Assembly: GCA_034438015.1 (NCBI GenBank)
Contig: DAOTTD010000184.1
Coordinates: forward strand, 1-24,416
Length of the DNA: 24,416 nucleotides
Source of the DNA: JACDAE01 sp034438015
GTDB taxonomy: Bacteria; Chloroflexota; Ktedonobacteria; Ktedonobacterales; Ktedonobacteraceae
Reading direction: 5' to 3'
This document shows positions 1 through 7,644 of this stretch, piece by piece. The notes under the pieces were generated by a model that was not told the DNA's origin, did no database searches, and was given only the letters and a program-made list of their open reading frames with translations. Each line of letters starts with the position of its first letter. Position 1 is the first letter of the stretch. The position numbers and the translations under genes were made by a program.

Positions 1-223
1 CTCAAACCAATGGGGTGCCCAGTTTAGCTCACCTCATCGAAGAACGTGCCACCATGCAACCGCTCTCAGCCTCTTGGTCTCTCGTGACGTGAGCTGAATG
101 CGTCTCTTCCTTTTCACCATTATTTCCTCTCTCTTCTCACACCATTGCCTCGTCAGAGGTTCTGTTTTTCTTTCCCCGAATTATTGAGATGATACGAAAT
201 TTACAGCCAACATTACAATTGAG
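1..223. other. Gene-free left edge
   Basis: No reading frame with a plausible start and ribosome binding site was found here. It lies downstream of the minus-strand TIR-NB-ARC-TPR gene. No obvious terminator hairpin with a T-run was seen. Nothing else is claimed. Confidence 0.5.
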
Positions 224-2653
224 TCACTCTAGTAGTTCTGCGTTTGTCATCTCATCCATGCTCCTTTGACGAGCACGTTTCATGGTCTCTAACAGTCTCG
301 TGTAATTCTTGCGGACGGTTTGCGTGTAAGGATGGTCTTGGCCCAGTGTCTGCTCATATATCGCTAGGCCACGTCTATACAGTGGTTCTGCTCGCGAGTG
401 CTTGCCTAGGTGGTCGTAGAGAAGTGCTAGGTTATTGAGGCAGGTTGCGGTATAGGGATGCGTGGCTCCCAAATGTCTCTCATTGATGGAGAGGGCACGC
501 TCATACAATGGTTCCGCCTGGGAGTATTTCTCCTGATCATTGTAGAGTTCCGCTAGATTGTTGAGGCTGCTTGCCGTATCGGGATGATCCGCTCCCAACT
601 GCTGCTCTTGGATTGCCAGAGCACGCTTCATCAGCGTCTCTGCGTTACGGTACTTCTTCTGGTTTCCATAAAGCATGGCCAAGCGGTGGAGGCTGCTTGC
701 CGTATCGGGATGATCCGCTCCCAACAGTTGTTCTCGGAGTGCTAGAGCACGCTCATACAACGGCTCTGCGTCACAGTACTTCCCCTGGACCTCATAAAGG
801 TACGCCAAAGTGATTGCATCCCTCGCAGTATCGAGATGCTCTAACCCTCTCCCCCGTTGACTGATTTGGTAGGCTCGCTCCAGCAGCGGTTGGGCTTCGC
901 TATAGCTGGCACGATCGGTCAAATACAATCCGGCCTGTCGTAAGACTCGAGCTGCTTCTGGCAGTATGATCTGTTCTTGCTGCACAAGGTCTGCACAGAC
1001 CAACGCATGGGGCAAGCACCGTTCACACTGAGGCCAGGTCGTGAACTCCACATCAGGGAACGCCTCGTTGACGGCCTGTACCACTCTCTCTGCCCACTGT
1101 CGCCTTGCTTGCCCCCCCATTGCATCTTTGAGTACCGCCTGTACCAACCGATGTATCGAAAGCGTTTTCCTCTCGCCATCACGGCGTATCAGGGAATAGA
1201 CTCCCAATGCGGCAATGGCCTTGTTCCATAACAACGGATTACGAGTTGCCTCCTGCAATGCAGACCCAAGATGCTCAGCCCCTTTGGTAACTATCTCTTC
1301 AGGGATGGCATCTGGATGGAGAAACGCGCAGATCCGCAGTAGATCGGCAGCAGCGGGGTTCCTTTCCTCCACATTCTTGAACGAGATTGACCATGTTGTT
1401 GCCACTGGTTCACGGTGATCCTCAACCAAGCCCCCGCGCTCTTTCAGGAGGTCGGATCTCCTAATGCGATAGAGACGCTGATAGTCTTCTAAGCAGCATC
1501 CCGTTTCTTCTATGTATGCGCCGGCCTGATCAAGCGCCAATGGTAGCCCTCCTAGCTCTTCAGTGATCGAACGAGCTGCTGCCACGTCTTCTGATGAGGC
1601 AGTATCCAGGGAAATATGTTCCGCAACCAAGCCCACGCGACGAAGCAGAAACAGGGCACCCACATCCAGACTCATCGTCTCTACCTCAACGCGGTGGGCA
1701 AGTCTTCCCATTGCTTGAGCACGTGTCGTCAACAAGAGATGACCACCAAATGTAGCGGGAATAAGCTCACACACCATTGCCAGATCATCAGCATTGTCCA
1801 GAATGAGCAACCACGAGCCATGTGTTTGTAGCCAACTCTTTACCGCCTTGATCACAAGTACCTGATCTTGCTCATGCTTTTGTGGCAGATTCAGTAACTC
1901 AGCTATCGTAATATATCCTGAGGCCAGCGACTCACGCGTATCGGAGAGCACCCAGAACACCGCCTGGTAGTCGCGAGCATGTCGGTACGCAAATTCAACG
2001 GCTATCTGGGTCTTGCCTATACCACCAAGCCCACTGATCGCTTGGGCTTGTGAAAGGGCGGCGGCTTGTCCTGCCTGTAATTGGTTCTGGATACGTGCAA
2101 GGATCTCTTCACGTCCGGTGAATACAGGATTACGGGGATACGGTATATTCCAGGCTGAAGGCAAGAAAAGAGGGGCTATGACTGCTGGTGGCAACGTTCC
2201 ATCCTGCAGCACCGATCTGATCCCACGGGCCACATCTGCGAAGGCATCATCCTGGCTGGACCAGTTTATCACTGGTACTCCATTGCTGGGTAACATCTGA
2301 AGTGATCCAATGGGCGTGCTCCGCCAATCGTCCGTCGGGCGCAACAGCACTGGAATAACCGAGGTCTCCCCTGCCTTGTGTCGCTCCATCGCCAGGCTCA
2401 TCTCAACGCTTATGCATGCCTCTGACGCCGCAAAGTCGCTACTCAGCAAGAGCACGATCACCGAGGCCACAGAGAGGTGCTCATGGAGTTCCTTGTTCCG
2501 GTCAGTGCCTACCCCGATCCGACCTTTGTGCCAGACCGTGATCAGTCCCTCCTGTTTGAGCAGACTCAGATGCTTCTCTAGCTTCAGGCACAAAGGCTCA
2601 TCTTCTGGTGCATAGGACAGAAACACTTCTTGCGGTGCTGGTTTCGCACTCAT
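224..2653 (-). CDS. TIR-NB-ARC-TPR STAND protein
   Basis: Seen: 809 residues. The N-terminal TIR domain is about residues 9-150 (VFLSYAPEDE) with a glutamate at E84 (CISVEMSLAM), the position of the catalytic Glu of TIR NADases. The NB-ARC NTPase follows, with GREEIL near 180, P-loop GLGGIGKT at 208-215, Walker B WLLILDN at 281-287 and GLPLALDQAGAY near 373. The C-terminal half carries four to five TPRs of about 42 residues with the recurring LGADHPDTA signature, as in kinesin-light-chain-type TPR_12. Known of the family: STAND NTPases of this layout are signal sensors that oligomerise, and several bacterial relatives act in antiphage defence by NAD+ depletion. Inference: cytosolic defence or signalling protein. 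Odd: the usual W-x-D-R and GDxW motifs of this TIR family read WHKGR and GTDRN here, so NADase activity is uncertain. It starts 144 bp after the borosin methyltransferase on the same strand, and co-transcription is possible but not shown. Confidence 0.92.
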   Translation of the reverse strand: MSAKPAPQEVFLSYAPEDEPLCLKLEKHLSLLKQEGLITVWHKGRIGVGTDRNKELHEHLSVASVIVLLLSSDFAASEACISVEMSLAMERHKAGETSVIPVLLRPTDDWRSTPIGSLQMLPSNGVPVINWSSQDDAFADVARGIRSVLQDGTLPPAVIAPLFLPSAWNIPYPRNPVFTGREEILARIQNQLQAGQAAALSQAQAISGLGGIGKTQIAVEFAYRHARDYQAVFWVLSDTRESLASGYITIAELLNLPQKHEQDQVLVIKAVKSWLQTHGSWLLILDNADDLAMVCELIPATFGGHLLLTTRAQAMGRLAHRVEVETMSLDVGALFLLRRVGLVAEHISLDTASSEDVAAARSITEELGGLPLALDQAGAYIEETGCCLEDYQRLYRIRRSDLLKERGGLVEDHREPVATTWSISFKNVEERNPAAADLLRICAFLHPDAIPEEIVTKGAEHLGSALQEATRNPLLWNKAIAALGVYSLIRRDGERKTLSIHRLVQAVLKDAMGGQARRQWAERVVQAVNEAFPDVEFTTWPQCERCLPHALVCADLVQQEQIILPEAARVLRQAGLYLTDRASYSEAQPLLERAYQISQRGRGLEHLDTARDAITLAYLYEVQGKYCDAEPLYERALALREQLLGADHPDTASSLHRLAMLYGNQKKYRNAETLMKRALAIQEQQLGADHPDTASSLNNLAELYNDQEKYSQAEPLYERALSINERHLGATHPYTATCLNNLALLYDHLGKHSRAEPLYRRGLAIYEQTLGQDHPYTQTVRKNYTRLLETMKRARQRSMDEMTNAELLE

Positions 2654-2797
2654 GTTTCTCGCTTCTTCCTCTCACGATCTCTTATCGAGAATGTTAGCTC
2701 TAGTATAGCCTGCTTCATCCACTCCTTCAAGCCATGCTGTCCAACACTCTGGCCTGAGCGTCAGCTTTTTGCAGGCAGGGTGCCTGCGAGCGCAGCT
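2654..2797. other. Intergenic spacer with short hairpin
   Basis: This is a 144 bp gap between the methyltransferase stop and the start of the STAND gene, both on the minus strand. It contains a 7 bp stem (GCAGGCA/TGCCTGC, 2771-2787, loop of 3). On the minus strand the stem is followed by A residues, not T residues, so it does not look like an intrinsic terminator and read-through is possible. Confidence 0.4.
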
Positions 2798-3613
2798 TTA
2801 CTTCTTTCTGAGATGTGGTAGTGGTATACCTAGGCGATTGAGCATATCTATATCAGGTGTTGCAGGTGCCCTAGAGGGGACGTAAAGTGTTGAGATAGGT
2901 GTAATAGTCTTTGCTTCTGGCAGATTGGTTAAGGGGACAGTGGTAATGATTGGGTCGCAGATGGAGTAGTGTGCTGCTTGGTAGACAACTACTTCATGAG
3001 AAGTCCCATAGTGCTCGCTTAACACTTCTGCTAATACACGTAGGTTATTTACATTCCATACATCGTTGCTAGCTTTGTACCCCATTTCGCCGATAAGTCC
3101 AATCTGTAATAAGATCAATGAGCAATATGGATCAAACTTTCGCTTATAAACTAAAAAATCGGTTGCTTCAAAAATTTGGCACCCGTGAGATCCAGGATCA
3201 ATACCAAGGTCAGCGAATAAGCAATCGACAGATGATACCCCTGGCAACATCTTTGCAGTAAACCCTTCAAGGCTGGCACGCCTAATCACCTCATGGGATG
3301 GGTAAGCAAAGAAACCAGGGTGTCCATAATCCGCAACACACACATTTAAACCCTCATGTACACACGAGAGAACTCTTTCAACCATTTCATGATATGTTGT
3401 GAGACGGTCCTTACCTGGCTGATAGAAACCGTCAAGAGATTCTGCGGTCGGATTGCATTTGAGAATCCAGCTTTCCATTGCAGGATCCGCAATAAGGTAC
3501 AAAACCTTTTCAGACTGCTCAATATGGGCGCGTGCCTCAGCGGTTATTTGGCTGAAGGCACAGATGCCTGTTCCTACTATAACTAATGAACCAGAAGACT
3601 CGCTTTGCTCCAT
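2798..3613 (-). CDS. Split-borosin peptide alpha-N-methyltransferase
   Basis: Seen: 271 residues with the tetrapyrrole (corrin/porphyrin) methylase fold. Motifs are GSLVIVGTGI at the N-terminus, YGHPGFFAYPSH at 96-107, and LPGVSSVDCLFADLGIDPG at 123-141. From remembered sequence, these align along their length with the methyltransferase domain of the fungal omphalotin precursor OphMA. The segment FYQPGKDRLTTYHEM (63-77) places Y64, R70 and Y74 where OphMA has its active-site Y66, R72 and Y76. The protein stops after LNRLGIPLP, roughly where fused borosins continue into clasp and core, so this is a discrete enzyme. Known: these enzymes use SAM to methylate backbone amides of a ribosomal peptide, iteratively. 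Neighbour: the precursor gene lies 241 bp upstream on the same strand. Start ATG is preceded by GGGAGG at a long spacing of about 12 nt. Cobalamin-type methylases are less likely because of the match around the catalytic Tyr/Arg/Tyr and the precursor next door. Confidence 0.88.
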   Translation of the reverse strand: MEQSESSGSLVIVGTGICAFSQITAEARAHIEQSEKVLYLIADPAMESWILKCNPTAESLDGFYQPGKDRLTTYHEMVERVLSCVHEGLNVCVADYGHPGFFAYPSHEVIRRASLEGFTAKMLPGVSSVDCLFADLGIDPGSHGCQIFEATDFLVYKRKFDPYCSLILLQIGLIGEMGYKASNDVWNVNNLRVLAEVLSEHYGTSHEVVVYQAAHYSICDPIITTVPLTNLPEAKTITPISTLYVPSRAPATPDIDMLNRLGIPLPHLRKK

Positions 3614-3854
3614 ATTAGATAGTATCCTCCCATAAAAACAGTTAAGAGACTATTGATCTCAGCAAGGAGAACCAAAGACTCAGGGCTGAACAATAACGCA
3701 GCTAAACTTAGATAGGCCGTATTACCTCTGTCAGGCGGCAGACAGTTGATAGCAGTCGGGAAGCTGCTTCATTCTCGATGGGCCACCAATGTAAATCCAC
3801 TCTATCTCACTCTTGTTGTTGCGTCACTGCGGAAGCAAGGCAAACTCCCTGATG
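3614..3854. other. Gap between precursor and methyltransferase
   Basis: This 241 bp stretch separates the two borosin genes. I saw no convincing small gene on either strand. A 60-residue plus-strand frame (3746-3928) runs antisense into the precursor and is treated as a shadow. A GGGAGG box near its left end serves the methyltransferase. Confidence 0.4.
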
Positions 3855-4151
3855 TTAGTCACCCCAATCTGGCGTTTCTACTTTTTGATGCGTGTCCTCA
3901 TAACTGGCGTGAAACCCTGTTCGAATAACTACAAGCGGCCTTACAATTACAAGATGCGGCTTTGGAAACTGCTCTGCTACTGCAATAGTAGCAGTAATCG
4001 CATCCGGGTCTCTACTTTTGAGTGTGTCCGCCTCGCTTTGAGATAAGCCTGCAGCCTGCGCAGCAGCAACAGGATTTTTTTGGAAATTTGCCGCTTCTTG
4101 TGGATCAGTAGCCAATCTTTCAAGGTACTCCAGGAATCTGCTCTCCATCAT
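3855..4151 (-). CDS. Split-borosin precursor peptide
   Basis: Seen: 98 residues. Residues 5-56 are helical and polar (FLEYLERLATDPQEAANF, then NPVAAAQAAGLSQSEADTL and DPDAITATI). The spacing LxxDP...F...P..A....LS..E...L.S.D....T resembles the clasp segment of OphMA (LALDPKALADYK ... LTPQERAALELGD) and the discrete precursors of bacterial split borosins, some of which databases label as LigA-type dioxygenase subunits. Residues 63-80 form a hydrophobic core candidate (PKPHLVIVRPLVVIRTGF), and the last 18 residues are polar and acidic, ending DWGD. A strong GGGAGG box sits 5 nt before ATG 4151 and 8 nt before ATG 4148, so either of the two consecutive Met codons could start. Inference: the N-terminal domain docks on the neighbouring methyltransferase, which N-methylates the Val/Ile-rich core. 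No dedicated protease or exporter is adjacent. Confidence 0.83.
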   Translation of the reverse strand: MMESRFLEYLERLATDPQEAANFQKNPVAAAQAAGLSQSEADTLKSRDPDAITATIAVAEQFPKPHLVIVRPLVVIRTGFHASYEDTHQKVETPDWGD

Positions 4152-4492
4152 TATTTCCTCCCAATGCTACAATCGCACTAGAGAGAGTTTGCACCGATAA
4201 ATTGCCGTTCAAATACTCTCTCAGATTCTTAAAAATAGAGTCTCTCTGACTTACAGTAGTTCATGAAAGTCTTAAGCCACCCTATAAGAGTTTGCTTCCT
4301 TGTGTGCTTCGAGAAGCGAGGATCAACCTTTCTCGCAACCATTGCAACTTACCGTGCCAAATATGATGGTACCAGGAAACTGGACAGGTCGATAAGATAA
4401 AATAGCTGTATCGAAGATATCACAATCGAAGATATCACAAATAAAGCCAGAAATCAATATGTCGATTATGTAATTATGTAGTCTGACACTTA
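4152..4492. other. Gene-free region upstream of the borosin precursor
   Basis: This 341 bp AT-rich stretch lies between the precursor start and the IS left end. It should hold the borosin promoter (minus strand), but I could not assign a convincing -35/-10 pair. It contains CT/GA-rich repeats around 4180-4255 and a 15 bp tandem duplication at 4411-4440. Confidence 0.45.
4411..4440 (+). repeat. 15 bp perfect tandem repeat
   Basis: The 15-mer TCGAAGATATCACAA occurs twice head to tail (4411-4425 and 4426-4440). It lies about 50 bp outside the IS left end. It may be replication slippage. No function is assigned. Confidence 0.8.
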
Positions 4493-5774
4493 GGCAGTAT
4501 GTCAAGGGTTGTGTAAAATGACAGAGCCTGGTTGCTCTTTCGATGTCGATGGCATCGTGAGCTTGTTGAATTTAAGACTGCGAATCACCGCGTAGAAAAG
4601 CAGGACGCAGCTCTCTTCGTTGCGAAAGGCCGCAGCCATCTTGTGGGAACGACGTTTCACCTCCCCAAAAAGCCGCTCAATCACATGGTTGGTGCGAATC
4701 GTCTTCCCATAGTCTTTAGGGAAGGAGTAAAAGGTCAGGCACGCCTCCAGATCTCGCTGTAAGCATTCAACTGCCGTTGGATAGATCTTCTGGTATTTCT
4801 CGATGAATGCTGCCACCGCTTGGTCAGCTTCCTGCCGACTTTTTTGGTAGAATAAGCTTACGCGTTCCGGCTCGATTTGTTCCCGCTGTTTGTGAGGAAC
4901 ATAGCTCAGCACATTTTCCATTTTATGCCTCACGCAGCGTTGCCTCTGCGAGGTAGCGAATTTCGTCCTGATGGCGTTCAACATCGCTTGGCCTCCATCG
5001 CTGATCCACAGATCAATGGCTTTGACTCCTCGTGCTTTGAGATCGTCAAAGAGGTCTTCCCATGCCTGTTGATTCTCTGGGTCACCCACGCGAAAGGCGA
5101 GGACCTCTCGCTCCCCAGTGGTGGCAATGCCCACCACCGCTAACATCGGCATTTTACAGCCCTCGCCGTTGGAGATCACGGTGAAGTAGGTGCCATCAGC
5201 AAACGCATAGGCAGAATGCTCTGCCAGATGACGCTGTTTCCACTGCTCCTATTCGGTCTCCAACGTATGAAAGACCCGCGAAACGGTTGATGCGCTCGGT
5301 TGAGAGCCGGTCAGCGTCTCGATCACCTCGCCCACCTTTGCTGTGCTGACGCCTTTCACGAACATCTCGCCAATGGCGCTATCCAACTCGTCTTGACGAC
5401 GATGGGAGCGCTCAAATACCTGCGTCTGGTGCCCACCACGGGGACGCGGAACTGGCAAATCGGCAAGGTGGCCGACCGTGGTTTCCAAATCGCGCGTGTA
5501 ATGCCCATTGCGTTGATCCCGACGCTGCTCGTTTCTTTCATAAGGTTTAGCTCCGATGAAGGCCGTCACTTCTTCCTCCAACACACTGATGAGCGCTATG
5601 CGTACTGCTTGCCTCAGTCGCTCTTTCACCGTCTGGGCGTATGGCTTCTTGACTTCCCAGCACATCTTCGATATGGTTGTCTGTATGAGTCATGGCTATC
5701 CTCCTGGTGACGTTGAACTGTTGACCAGTTCAGGAACCAGACTCCTTCATTTACACACAAGTTAGTATACTGCC
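4493..5774 (-). mobile_element. IS256-family insertion sequence
   Basis: The element is about 1.28 kb and carries a single Mutator-type transposase. Imperfect terminal inverted repeats are visible. The left end 4493-4531 and the right end 5737-5774 (read on the minus strand) both begin GGCAGTAT, both contain TGTGTAAA in their middle and end CTGG, with one gap. No clear 8-9 bp direct target duplication was found, so the exact ends are uncertain by a few bases. Confidence 0.82.
4502..5693 (-). pseudogene. IS256-family (Mutator) transposase, interrupted
   Basis: Family features: the N-terminal QTVKERLRQAVRIALISVLE and RNGHYTRDLETT segments, a DDE catalytic domain with the first Asp in FADGTYFTVISNGEG, the second in DLWISDGGQAML, and the late Glu in TNHVIERLFGEVKRRSH. 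Broken in frame: a TAG stop at 5249-5251 splits the protein (...VFHTLETE, stop, EQWKQRHLAEHSAY...). The two halves are in the same frame, so one base change explains it. A second defect is likely at the N-terminus. The ATG at 5691-5693 has an excellent CCAGGAGG box and opens MTHTDNHIEDVLGSQEA, but lies in another frame from the conserved body, which is otherwise entered only at an internal Met at 5665. The element is probably immobile unless helped in trans. Confidence 0.85.
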
Positions 5775-5796
5775 AACTTGTTAAGGATGAATAACT

Positions 5797-6180
5797 ATGA
5801 CGAAACAGGAACGATACAAGGAACTACGACAGCAAGGACGCCTTCTCATTGACTGTGCGCCCTCAAACGAATTGGACTTGCCGCGCAAACTCATCGCTTC
5901 CATCGACAAGCAGGCGAATATCTGGCTGTACTGCTCCCGCTGCCATCGAGAGCATCGCTTGTCCTGGAAGAAGATACGAGCAATACGGGAACAATGGGAG
6001 CGGGAGCATGGACAGGAAAGTGAAAGTGAGGATGTAGCGGCACTCAGGGAGATCGTGAGAGAGTTGAGCGGGTTAGTAGTGAGTGATAAGATGAGTGAGC
6101 TAGTAGCGTTGCAGGTGAGAGCGAGGAAATTGCTGAATATGGAGAGAGGTGTAAAAGATATCAATGAAAACAGAGAATGA
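5797..6180 (+). CDS. Small hypothetical protein with CxxC motif
   Basis: 127 residues. The start ATG is preceded by AAGGA at about 9 nt, which lies just outside the IS right end, so the insertion left the ribosome site intact. Residues about 44-57 read WLYCSRCHREHRLSW, a CxxCHxxH arrangement that could bind a metal. The second half is charged and probably helical, possibly coiled coil. A 35-codon frame (6164-6271) overlaps its 3' end but has no recognisable content. Function unknown. Codon usage and base composition look like a normal gene. Confidence 0.6.
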   Translation: MTKQERYKELRQQGRLLIDCAPSNELDLPRKLIASIDKQANIWLYCSRCHREHRLSWKKIRAIREQWEREHGQESESEDVAALREIVRELSGLVVSDKMSELVALQVRARKLLNMERGVKDINENRE

Positions 6181-6282
6181 GCTTATCGGCCTTCTTCAGG
6201 AAACAACAAAACGATTATCGGGAAATAGTAAGTCTCATGTTATAGCAAGAAAAACTGTGTTTGTTTCGTAATAGATATTGGC

Positions 6283-6312
6283 TTGATAGTATATATGTGA
6301 AAGCTATATAAT
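6283..6312 (+). promoter_or_regulatory. Candidate promoter of the second TIR gene
   Basis: TTGATA (6283-6288) and a perfect TATAAT (6307-6312) are separated by 18 nt. The -10 box lies 33 bp before the ATG at 6346, which has a GAGGG ribosome site. Inferred from consensus only. Confidence 0.6.
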
Positions 6313-6345
6313 TTAAGATGTATTTTCAAAGCATTAGAGGGAACT

Positions 6346-7260
6346 ATGCCTGAGCCGTTAGATGTCTTCTTCTCTTACGCGCATGTTGATAAAGACTGGC
6401 AAAAAAAGATTGAAGCTTCTCTCAGTACACTCAAAAGGCAAGGATTTATTAATATCTGGACTGATCGCAGTATCCTGGCAGGAGATGAGTGGGAGGCAGA
6501 AATTCTAGGGCACTTAGATGCATCTCCTATTATCCTGCTTCTAATTAGTCGTAGCTTTATTGATTCTGATTACTGCTGGAACGTTGAGCTTACCAAAGCA
6601 ATGAAATTACATGACATAGGTAAAGCTCGTGTTATCCCCATTATTATCCGCCCTACTGATTGGAAGGAAACGCCTCTCTTCAGACTTCAGGCATTGCCAA
6701 AGGATGGCAAACCTATTACTACATGGTCGAATACGGACAAAGCGCTTCAGGATGTGGCAAATGGTATTCGCATGGTGGTCGAAAAAATTAGAGAAACACC
6801 TCCACAGGTTACAAAGGAACTGAAACAAACCAATGCCCAAATACCCTACACGCCCGATTATACTTGGGATGCTCAATCAAGGGATATAATTATAGACTGG
6901 TTGGCAGTTGAGTACCCTTCTCTTAAGTTAGTGCAAAACTCAGGGACTCCATTGCCTGTATTTACAGGACCAAAGGGAAGAAAAATATGTGTTGAGATAT
7001 ACCGTTGGGATACTCGCTTCCGCCTCCCATCCTTTGACTCTCTTATTGCCATACTTAAAACAATGCATAACGGACGTAGAGGGGTCCTCGTCGATAGCCA
7101 TGTAGCAGTTCTCATATTTCCTAATGATGTTAGCGCTAAACAAGCAGCATGGGAAATCAATAAGAATTTGGTTATACCTATGGATACTACTATTATTGTT
7201 GGATATTTATCTGTAACGTTTATTATGGTTTCTACTATTGGTCGTGGGTTCTTGCCATAA
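6346..7260 (+). CDS. TIR-domain protein with uncharacterised C-terminal domain
   Basis: 304 residues. TIR domain about 5-150: LDVFFSYAHVDKDW at the N-terminus, IWTDR at 37-41, GDEW at 46-49, and E81 in YCWNVELTKAM at the catalytic NADase position, so the conserved motifs of this TIR family are present. It is clearly related to the TIR of the STAND protein at 224-2653, which keeps fewer of these motifs. Residues about 165-304 are a separate domain (IIIDWLAVEYPSLKLVQ, VFTGPKGRKICVEIYRW, GVLVDSHVAVLIFPND, then a hydrophobic IIVGYLSVTFIMV tail) that I cannot assign. Inference: an NAD+-consuming effector whose C-terminal part senses or anchors. AT-rich relative to flanking genes and probably horizontally acquired. 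Confidence 0.85.
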   Translation: MPEPLDVFFSYAHVDKDWQKKIEASLSTLKRQGFINIWTDRSILAGDEWEAEILGHLDASPIILLLISRSFIDSDYCWNVELTKAMKLHDIGKARVIPIIIRPTDWKETPLFRLQALPKDGKPITTWSNTDKALQDVANGIRMVVEKIRETPPQVTKELKQTNAQIPYTPDYTWDAQSRDIIIDWLAVEYPSLKLVQNSGTPLPVFTGPKGRKICVEIYRWDTRFRLPSFDSLIAILKTMHNGRRGVLVDSHVAVLIFPNDVSAKQAAWEINKNLVIPMDTTIIVGYLSVTFIMVSTIGRGFLP

Positions 7261-7644
7261 GAACATAATAGAGTAGTGTACTGCAATTACCTTACTATTA
7301 AATGGTGGATTAAAAGTTACTTACATATAAGCCTGCTAGCTGGAGATATTAATTAATATAGAAGACACAGGTGAGTAGTCTTTTTCAGTGAACAATGGGA
7401 CAACACTACCGCGAAGCGCCCGACCTGCACCGCTCCGAGCAACGTGGCTCATGCCGCAGCGGTTGAACACCATGCATGCTTGCAGGTAAGGCAAGATAAA
7501 GGGAGCCGCACCATACATATTGTCTTTGTACCATTCTTGTCGTCCCGCTTGCCAAGCGGGACGACAAACTAGATTTGCTATGTAGGGATTTTGGGAATAC
7601 ATATGCGTTATGTAGTGACGTATTACCTATAGAAAGAGGAAAAC
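7261..7644. other. Gene-free interval with a perfect hairpin
   Basis: 384 bp without a supported gene. The only clear structure is the 14 bp hairpin at 7537-7567. An AGAGG ribosome site near the right end belongs to the next gene. Confidence 0.5.
7537..7567. repeat. Perfect 14 bp inverted repeat
   Basis: TTGTCGTCCCGCTT and its exact reverse complement are separated by GCC. Neither strand has a T-run following the stem, so it is not a classical intrinsic terminator. It could be a REP-like element, a protein site or a remnant of a mobile element end. Confidence 0.8.

Noticed and set aside
2798..3613. Reading the methyltransferase as a cobalamin/siroheme biosynthesis enzyme
   Set aside because: It shares the fold, but the residues around the catalytic Tyr/Arg/Tyr and the GHPGFF and LPGVSS segments follow the borosin enzyme, no corrin gene is nearby, and a precursor-like gene sits upstream.
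3855..4151. Reading the 98-residue protein as a LigA-type dioxygenase subunit
   Set aside because: That label arises from a shared small helical fold. No catalytic dioxygenase subunit is present, and the hydrophobic repeat tail fits a borosin core.
4484..5783. Target-site duplication flanking the IS
   Set aside because: The flanking 8-9 bases on the two sides do not match; the shared GGCAGTAT/ATACTGCC is inverted and belongs to the element ends.
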